A DNA stretch of 44,649 bases, taken from positions 1 through 44,649 of the forward strand of contig DASXFE010000071.1 in assembly GCA_036489765.1 (NCBI GenBank), written 5' to 3'. Within the stretch, counting starts at the first letter, position 1, and every line of letters begins with the position of its first letter. The notes under the pieces were generated by a model, which was not told the DNA's origin, ran no database searches, and saw only the letters and a program-made list of their open reading frames with translations. Made by a program: the position numbers and the translations under genes. This DNA is from DATARH01 sp036489765. Lineage in GTDB: Bacteria; Pseudomonadota; Alphaproteobacteria; ATCC43930; CGMCC-115725. Below, piece after piece: positions 39,510-44,649 of the stretch.

Positions 39510-39543
39510 GCGAGATCGACCAGACCGATCTGGTCGATCTCGC
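39510..39543. other. Perfect 15-bp inverted repeat with 4-base loop
   Basis: GCGAGATCGACCAGA (39510-39524), loop CCGA, and TCTGGTCGATCTCGC (39529-39543) pair without a mismatch. It lies in the 52-base gap between the small membrane protein stop (39506) and the integrase stop (39559), which converge. There is no T-run on either strand, so it is a weak or Rho-assisted bidirectional terminator, or possibly a protein-binding site next to the integrase gene. Confidence 0.7.
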
Positions 39544-39558
39544 GCTGCTGAAACTACT

Positions 39559-41328
39559 CTATGGCGCGTCGAACGGCGACCGCGTTTCCTCCACCGCCGG
39601 GCCAAGCACTTCGGTGATCGCGTACTCGCCATAACCCGGCCCACTACCCTCCTGCGCGTGCCCAGTGATGGCATCCTCGACATCCTGACGTATTCGCAAC
39701 CGCCGACATTCGTTGTGCAGCCGATGCCGCCAGGAATGGCTTGGCGACAAATCCTTGTCCGCCAACGACGGCATCACGTAGGCAAGCCCCCGGATGATCG
39801 GGCCGATCCGTTTCGTCGCCGTGCCGCCCTTCGATCCGAACTTGTCTGGTTTCAACGACGGGAACAGCGGTCCCTTCTTCGGTAGCTTCGTGACGTAGTC
39901 GAGAAACCCTTCCCGGATCAAAGCCGGATGCAGCGGTATCTTTCGGACGGACGAGTCGTTCTTGATCGATGCGCCTTCGTGCCTGTTGTCGAGGCGGATG
40001 GTGATCACCCAATACGAACCGATCTTCTCGATATCGGCGACAGCGGCTCCGGCAGGTTCATCGAGCCGTGCGCCCGTGAAGCAGCACAACCACGGCAGCC
40101 AACGCATGTAGTCGATCTTCTGCCCACGTGCTGCCTCCAGCACAATCCTCGCTTCGGCGTCGGTGAACCCCCGGATTTTTGTTCGGGTAGTCGCCGTGTA
40201 CATGACCTTCGCGGCGGGATTGACAGTGATCCCACCGATCTCTCGATCGACCGCGAAGTTGGCCAGTGATTTCAACTGGATCAAATGCTGCGAGATGGTC
40301 ATCGGAGCCTTTTTCCGGCCGGGCTTCACGACGGTCTGTTTGAGGTGGTCAACCCAGTCCTGCACCTGCGACCGAGTCAACCGACGAAGATCGTCAAAAC
40401 CGACAAAGTCCGTGAGCTTGCGCATCATCCGGCGCGCCTCGTAGACGGTCTTCACGCCGGGTAGTTTTGACCGTTTGTTGGACCCCTTCCTGGCCCATTG
40501 CCCGATCAGGTCATTGTCGGGATCGTCCGGGTCGTTGAACCGAATTGGTGCAACCAAGTCGGGTACAGCAAAAATCGCTGCTGAGTCATTTGCCGGCGTC
40601 GGTACGACCGATTCGGGGAGGTCCAGGAGACGTTCGAGTTCGCGCGCTTCCAGGATACCCCGCTGCATCGCGTCGGTTACTCTTTCGGCCGCTCGATTCC
40701 GATCTCGCCACACATCCGCCCATACCCCGGCACGGCTGTTATGGAAGAGTCGACAATCGCTGAGCAATTGGCGCATCGCGGCTTTGTTCCGGCGCAGACC
40801 GGCGCGACGTTTCGGATCATCGAGCGTGTCGGTGATCATCTTGGTCTCGGGCCACTGTATCCAATCGAGACTACGCGGCCCTTCTAGGTAGCTACTGATC
40901 GACTCGATCATGTCGGTCTCGCTGGACAAGGCCCAATCGAGCGGGTGGGTGTCTCGGAGCCATTCATGTAATTGCTGATCAGGTTCCGCCGATTCAGCGA
41001 AACGGGCCTCAACAAACTGCGACCACCAGCCGGTCGCAATGGCCTCGATAATCTCGTCCTCGATAGGTGGCCACTCGCCCTTCTCGGCAAGTCGGATCGT
41101 GTTGTCGGTCTGATCGAGAAACGGTATCGCCTCGCGGCGGGCTTCATTGCGGGTACGGGATGTGAGTCGATAGCGCCATTCGGACTGATCGATGACTTTT
41201 ACGAGATCGAGTGGGACGCGGCGGCGAAACCACCAGCGATCACGTGAACCGGGGATGAGACGGACGTAGCGATCGAGGCTTCCGGCTCGACCGGTGCCCA
41301 GGGAAATACTGGGTCCAAATCGGGACAT
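39559..41328 (-). CDS. Tyrosine-type site-specific integrase
   Basis: The start chosen is ATG 41328 (MSRFGPSISLGTG); a longer frame to 41448 runs into the tRNA gene and codes nothing conserved. The 589-residue enzyme has an N-terminal region with DRWWFRRRVPLDLVKV (like the DUF6538 arm domain of phage-type integrases) and a core-binding domain around TVYEARRMMRKLTDFVG. The C-terminal catalytic domain has Arg in TGARLDEPAG, the RKIPLHPAL element, His/Arg in SHSWRHRLHNECRR, His in TGHAQEGSG and the Tyr nucleophile in GYGEYAI. All catalytic positions are present, so it looks functional. It starts 88 bases from the 3' end of tRNA-Phe on the same strand, typical of an integrase of an element inserted in that tRNA. 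Confidence 0.92.
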   Translation of the reverse strand: MSRFGPSISLGTGRAGSLDRYVRLIPGSRDRWWFRRRVPLDLVKVIDQSEWRYRLTSRTRNEARREAIPFLDQTDNTIRLAEKGEWPPIEDEIIEAIATGWWSQFVEARFAESAEPDQQLHEWLRDTHPLDWALSSETDMIESISSYLEGPRSLDWIQWPETKMITDTLDDPKRRAGLRRNKAAMRQLLSDCRLFHNSRAGVWADVWRDRNRAAERVTDAMQRGILEARELERLLDLPESVVPTPANDSAAIFAVPDLVAPIRFNDPDDPDNDLIGQWARKGSNKRSKLPGVKTVYEARRMMRKLTDFVGFDDLRRLTRSQVQDWVDHLKQTVVKPGRKKAPMTISQHLIQLKSLANFAVDREIGGITVNPAAKVMYTATTRTKIRGFTDAEARIVLEAARGQKIDYMRWLPWLCCFTGARLDEPAGAAVADIEKIGSYWVITIRLDNRHEGASIKNDSSVRKIPLHPALIREGFLDYVTKLPKKGPLFPSLKPDKFGSKGGTATKRIGPIIRGLAYVMPSLADKDLSPSHSWRHRLHNECRRLRIRQDVEDAITGHAQEGSGPGYGEYAITEVLGPAVEETRSPFDAP

Positions 41329-41415
41329 TTGTGACTCCCTTTGTGACTCGGGTTGTGACTCCGAAGCCACTGATTCCGAAGAATGAACGGGAATCCTTGC
41401 GATTTTGAGAAGCGC

Positions 41416-41491
<76 letters not shown>

Positions 41492-41508
41492 GCACCGGCG
41501 AGAGGGGG

Positions 41509-41538
41509 CTTATAGAGGAACAGGGTTCGGCCTGTCCA
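41509..41538 (-). promoter_or_regulatory. Promoter of tRNA-Phe
   Basis: On the minus strand TGGACA (41538-41533) and TATAAG (41514-41509) are separated by 18 bases. A GC-rich discriminator (CCCCC) follows, typical of stringently controlled stable-RNA promoters. Transcription would start near 41502, about ten bases before the mature tRNA 5' end. Confidence 0.5.
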
Positions 41539-41595
41539 GGGTTGGCGACGCCGCAGCAGCGGGCGTATACCACCGGTGCAGCAAAGAGGTACGTC

Positions 41596-42405
41596 ATGGC
41601 CATCATTCGCGACAAGGGCGAGTACCACCAACAGACCTACGAGCGGATGGACCGGCACTTCACCGTGCCCTCTTGGTCGGCACGGCAGAAGCTGGCATTG
41701 GCGGGGCGCATCCTCGCCACCGAAGGCCATGATTCCGGCATCGCCGGCCAGTTGTCGGCGCGCGCCGAGCGGCCGGGCACCTATTACATGCTGAAGTTCG
41801 GCCTCGGCCTCGAAGAGGCGGCGCCCGGCAACCTGCTCCTCGTCGACGACGACCTCAACGTGCTCGAGGGCGACGGCATGCCCAACCCGTCGAACCGCTT
41901 CCATCTCTGGGTCTACCGCGCCAAGCCGCGGGTCAGTTCGATCATGCACACGCACCCGCCGTATGTCTCGGCGCTATCGATGATCGGGGTGCCGCTCGCG
42001 GTCTCGCACATGGACACCGCGCTCTTCCATGACGATTGCGTCTGGCTGCCGCACTGGCCGGGCGTGCCGTTCGGCGACGAGGAAGGCCAGATCATCTCCG
42101 AGGTGCTCGGCGACAAGCGCGCCGCCCTCCTCGCCCATCACGGCCAGCTCGCCGCCGGCGCAACGATCGAGGAGGCTTGCGTGCTGTCGGTCCATATCGA
42201 GCGCGCCGCGAAGCTCCAGCTCCTGGCGATGAGCGCCGGCGAGATCAAGCGAATCGACCCCGGCCTCGCCCAAGAGGCCCACGACTACCGGCTCAAGGAA
42301 CGCGCCGTTGGCGCCACCTTCCACTACTACGCCCGCCGCGCCCTGAAGAACGACCCGGAAGCGGGCCTGTTCGACGTGGCGCAAGCGCGCCAGGCGGCGG
42401 AGTAG
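41596..42405 (+). CDS. Class II aldolase/adducin-family protein
   Basis: The 269-residue protein starts MAIIRDKGEYHQQTYERMDR. It has the class II aldolase pattern: SSIMHTHPPYVSAL with the zinc-binding His-x-His (residues ~118-120), and LLAHHGQLAAGATIEEACVLS with the third His. It also has the N-terminal GHDSGIAGQLSARAERPGTYYMLKFGLGLEEA. Members split or interconvert phosphorylated sugars (fuculose-1-phosphate aldolase, ribulose-5-phosphate epimerase) or act on 3-oxo acids. Acid residues for a dedicated phosphate pocket are not obvious, so the substrate is unclear. It is divergent from tRNA-Phe (105-base gap) and marks the return to chromosomal backbone after the element. Confidence 0.85.
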   Translation: MAIIRDKGEYHQQTYERMDRHFTVPSWSARQKLALAGRILATEGHDSGIAGQLSARAERPGTYYMLKFGLGLEEAAPGNLLLVDDDLNVLEGDGMPNPSNRFHLWVYRAKPRVSSIMHTHPPYVSALSMIGVPLAVSHMDTALFHDDCVWLPHWPGVPFGDEEGQIISEVLGDKRAALLAHHGQLAAGATIEEACVLSVHIERAAKLQLLAMSAGEIKRIDPGLAQEAHDYRLKERAVGATFHYYARRALKNDPEAGLFDVAQARQAAE

Positions 42406-42502
42406 GTTTAGATTTGACGCAAAGCACGCAAAGGAATGCGCAAAGGGCGCGAAGCCGTCTCAGGAACGGCGCGCAGGGCCATTCGCAGCGCCGTTCAATG
42501 GC

Positions 42503-42559
42503 ACAATGAGGCGGCGAGGCAGTGAGAATCCACAACTCAAACTTTCACCGCCTCATTGT
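42503..42559. repeat. Inverted repeat between convergent genes
   Basis: ACAATGAGGCGG (42503-42514) and CCGCCTCATTGT (42548-42559) are perfect 12-base complements around a 33-base loop. A block of short CGCAAAG-type repeats (GACGCAAAGCACGCAAAGGAATGCGCAAAGGGCGCG, in several parts) precedes it at 42417-42455. The gap lies between the aldolase and the reductase genes, so a bidirectional terminator role is plausible. Confidence 0.6.
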
Positions 42560-42583
42560 AAATCGTTGCGGCTTCGCCGCGGC

Positions 42584-43528
42584 TTACAGATCCAGCACCA
42601 GCTCCGCCGTCTTCGACCTCGCGCAGCACGCGAGCAAATACTGGCCGCGGTCTTCGGGCCGCAGGATTTCGTCACGGTGGTCGGGTTCGCCGGCGAGGTA
42701 CCGGGTCAGGCACGCGGCGCAATAGCCGAGTTCGCACGAGGTGCGGACCGGGATGCCGGCGCGGTTGAGCGCGGTGGCGATCGACTCCCCCTTCGCCACC
42801 TGCACTTCACCCCCGCTGCGGGCGAGCTTCACGATAAAGGGTTTGTCATCGGCGAGCGCAGCAGGCGGCGCGGCGGCGGGGCCGGTGAAGAATTCGAAAT
42901 GCACGCTGCCCGTGGGCCAATGCGCCGACGCCGCCGCAGCGGCCTTCATCAACCCCGACGGGCCGCAGTAGTAGAGGTGCGTCCCCGGTCCCGCCTCGCA
43001 CAGGAGCGCGGCGAGATCGAGCGCCTTTGCCGGGTCGCCGCCGTCGTAGTGGAAGACCACCTGGCCGAGCGCGGCGAGAAACGACAGCTCGTCGCGGAAC
43101 GCCTGTTTCTCCGGCGCACGGGCGCAGTAATAGAGGCGGAAATCGGCGCGGCGGCGCTTCAATTCGGCGATCATCGCCATGATCGGGGTGATCCCGATCC
43201 CCCCTGCGACCAAGAGATACCGCTCGGCGCCTTCGACGAGGGCGAAATGGTTCCGCGGCCACGACACCTCGACCATGTCGCCGGGTCGCACCGCGTCGTG
43301 CAACTGGCGCGACCCCTGCCCTTCTTTCTCGCGCAGCACCGCGATGCAATAGCGCCGGCGCTCCATCGGATCGTTCCACAGCGAATAGTCGCGCCAGGCG
43401 CCGCCGATCCGTACCGCGATGTGCGCCCCGGCGGCAAACCGCGGCAGATCGCGCCCGTTCGGGTCGACGAGCTCGTACCCGTTGATGTCCTCGGCCAGAT
43501 AGGCGATCGAGCGGATGCGCAATTCCAT
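42584..43528 (-). CDS. PDR/VanB-type oxidoreductase (FMN/FAD plus [2Fe-2S])
   Basis: The 314-residue reductase has an N-terminal flavin-binding barrel (FAAGAHIAVRIGG and the RDYSLWN motif that holds the FMN/FAD). The NAD(P)-binding domain has LLVAGGIGITPIMAM and YYCGPSGLM. The C-terminal plant-type [2Fe-2S] domain has CELGYCAACLT (Cys-x4-Cys-x2-Cys) and a fourth Cys in LLACC. This order matches phthalate dioxygenase reductase and vanillate demethylase VanB. It feeds electrons to a Rieske non-haem oxygenase; none is in this window, so the partner is elsewhere or beyond the edge. The SBP gene lies upstream on the same strand by 16 bases, so co-transcription is likely. Confidence 0.92.
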   Translation of the reverse strand: MELRIRSIAYLAEDINGYELVDPNGRDLPRFAAGAHIAVRIGGAWRDYSLWNDPMERRRYCIAVLREKEGQGSRQLHDAVRPGDMVEVSWPRNHFALVEGAERYLLVAGGIGITPIMAMIAELKRRRADFRLYYCARAPEKQAFRDELSFLAALGQVVFHYDGGDPAKALDLAALLCEAGPGTHLYYCGPSGLMKAAAAASAHWPTGSVHFEFFTGPAAAPPAALADDKPFIVKLARSGGEVQVAKGESIATALNRAGIPVRTSCELGYCAACLTRYLAGEPDHRDEILRPEDRGQYLLACCARSKTAELVLDL

Positions 43529-43544
43529 GCGGCTATATACCTCG

Positions 43545-44546
43545 CTAGCTGCCCGGCGTCCCCTGCGCTTCGGAGAAGAACAAATCCTTCCACGATTCGG
43601 GATGATGCTTGATCCGCTTGATCCGGGCCATGAAGTCGGCGAGGCGGCCGATCCCGGCCGGGGTGACGGTGAAGGAGACGTCGGGATCGCCGATGATATC
43701 GGTGAAATCCTCGACCGAAATCTCCTTGTCGCCGATCATCGAGACGTAGACCTCCGCCGCCTCGCCCGGGTGTTGCCGGATCATCTCGTCGGCGTCCTGG
43801 AGCGCGCCGAAGATGGCTGAGCACAGCTTGGGGTTGGCGAGCTGGAATTTGACCAGCCCGACCAGCACGTCGTCGGTGTGCGGCCCTGCGACGTCGTAGG
43901 AATCCATGACCCGGTGGATCGCGCTGCCGCCGAGCTCGTCGTCGACATAGGGCGAGCGCGAGAAATGCGCGTCGAGATCGGTCTTGCCGTCGCGCAGCTC
44001 CGCGGATGCCTCGGCGTCGCTCCGGGAACGGACGAGGTCGTCAAGCTTGTCGTAATGCTCCGGCCCCCATTCCTGCGCCGCCGCCATTTCGAGCATCAAT
44101 GCCGGGCCCGAGAACTTGGTCGCCGGCACGGCGATCTTATCGCGGTCGGAAAAGTCGCGAATGGTCTTGATCGCAGAGTTACGGGTAACCAGCACATAGG
44201 GCGCCTGCGCCAACGCCGCCAGCGCGCGCAGGTCCAGCGGCGTGCCGAGCTTGCGGTCCCAGATGGCGAGGAAATGCCCGACCGAGACCGTACCGAGATC
44301 GGCGTGGCCGTTGAGCAGCGTGTCGACCGCACCGGATTTGTCGGGCGTCATCCACTGCACCTTGACCTGGTCGAGGCCGGCGGCGAGCGCGCGCTTTTCG
44401 ATCAGCTTGCGCTTTTCGGCGACCATCAGCGGCAACTCGGCGAGGGAGTATTGCCGCGCGATCCTGACCGTGTCGGTTTCGGCGCGGGCCGGGCACGCAG
44501 CAACGAGCGCCACGGCAAATACCGTCGCCATCAGCCAGAAACGCAA
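43545..44546 (-). CDS. ABC transporter substrate-binding protein (NMT1/SsuA/TauA-like)
   Basis: The 333-residue precursor has a signal peptide (MRFWLMATVFAVALVAACPARA) followed by a periplasmic-binding-protein fold. VRIARQYSLAELPLMVAEKRKLIEKRA near residues 28-54 is the first lobe. Then GAVDTLLNGHADLGTVSVGHFLAIWDRK is the segment that gives the family its ABC import of nitrate, taurine, sulphonates, thiamine precursor or aromatic acids. The conserved ligand-contact Ser/Thr positions cannot be read with certainty. No permease or ATPase gene follows, and the next gene on the strand is a VanB-type reductase, so the solute may be an aromatic or sulphonated compound. The upstream side runs out of the window 103 bases after its start. 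Confidence 0.87.
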   Translation of the reverse strand: MRFWLMATVFAVALVAACPARAETDTVRIARQYSLAELPLMVAEKRKLIEKRALAAGLDQVKVQWMTPDKSGAVDTLLNGHADLGTVSVGHFLAIWDRKLGTPLDLRALAALAQAPYVLVTRNSAIKTIRDFSDRDKIAVPATKFSGPALMLEMAAAQEWGPEHYDKLDDLVRSRSDAEASAELRDGKTDLDAHFSRSPYVDDELGGSAIHRVMDSYDVAGPHTDDVLVGLVKFQLANPKLCSAIFGALQDADEMIRQHPGEAAEVYVSMIGDKEISVEDFTDIIGDPDVSFTVTPAGIGRLADFMARIKRIKHHPESWKDLFFSEAQGTPGS

Positions 44547-44649
44547 TCCCTGTGCTCCGGTTCGCCGCCTTTGGCGCCAGTCAATCGTGCGCCCGCAAAA
44601 CCCGCAAGCGTTATATTCTGACGCGCCTGCCCCTCAGGATGGAGACACG

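Noticed and set aside
41291..41304. GGTGCCCAGGG inside the integrase gene, matching the tRNA-Phe 3' end over 11 bases, as the second attachment site.
   Set aside because: It lies inside the coding sequence of the integrase N-terminus only about 120 bases from the tRNA, so an element bounded by it would contain nothing. It is probably chance. I found no longer copy of the tRNA 3' end at the left side of the element.

Overview
The window is a GC-rich bacterial chromosome segment, most likely from an alphaproteobacterium. The evidence is a MucR/Ros-type zinc-finger regulator, a folate-dependent TrmFO, ssb and uvrA that each carry a GTTC-N7-GTTC-like (alphaproteobacterial LexA) box, and several families of palindromic intergenic repeats. 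I cannot name the genus. Coding density is high and no rRNA operon or CRISPR array is present. One tRNA (Phe, GAA) is present.

Layout. (1) 1-1.5 kb: the end of an IS5-type transposase, an AT-richer HNH endonuclease gene, then ssb. (2) 1.5-8.3 kb: two tandem paralogous MFS transporters, a flavin amine oxidase, a small exported protein and an orphan family-5 ABC solute-binding protein; this metabolic block separates ssb from uvrA (8.5-11.4 kb). (3) 11.4-16.7 kb: remnants of a nucleotidyltransferase/HEPN pair, an exported NPP-type phosphodiesterase, trmFO and an HpaB-type flavin hydroxylase. (4) 16.9-22.1 kb: a luciferase-like monooxygenase, a VOC protein, a membrane TPR protein and a GMC oxidoreductase. 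(5) 22.2-26.2 kb: a three-subunit molybdenum hydroxylase of the xanthine dehydrogenase family (medium, small and large subunits) followed on the same strand by a MoaD/ThiS-like protein and the GMC enzyme. (6) 26.5-32 kb: ArfB, DUF488, an enolase-superfamily enzyme, RidA, a fused nucleotidyltransferase-HEPN protein, a 3-hydroxyisobutyrate dehydrogenase-type enzyme, and an exported cupredoxin with an exported partner. (7) 32.2-37 kb: ManC, a TPR-glycosyltransferase and a TPR-sulfotransferase with an N-terminal SEC-C-like cysteine motif, probably a surface polysaccharide or protein-decoration locus. (8) 37.5-41.4 kb: a small integrated element next to tRNA-Phe with a tyrosine integrase, a MucR regulator, a small membrane protein, an XRE regulator and DUF3223 and DUF3644 proteins, ending at a decayed methyltransferase gene. 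(9) 41.6-44.5 kb: a class II aldolase, a VanB/phthalate dioxygenase-type reductase and an NMT1/SsuA-like solute-binding protein.

The metabolic content (two MFS porters, HpaB, luciferase-like, VOC, Mo-hydroxylase, enolase superfamily, RidA, class II aldolase, VanB-type reductase, two solute-binding proteins) suggests a heterotroph that uses aromatic or heterocyclic compounds; the substrates cannot be read from sequence. The least explained parts are the tRNA-Phe element, whose mucR gene follows a good promoter and a complete intrinsic terminator in its own leader, the adjacent TPR-glycosyltransferase/TPR-sulfotransferase pair, and the Mo-hydroxylase/MoaD-like/GMC cluster. All functional calls are by reading motifs, without database searches.
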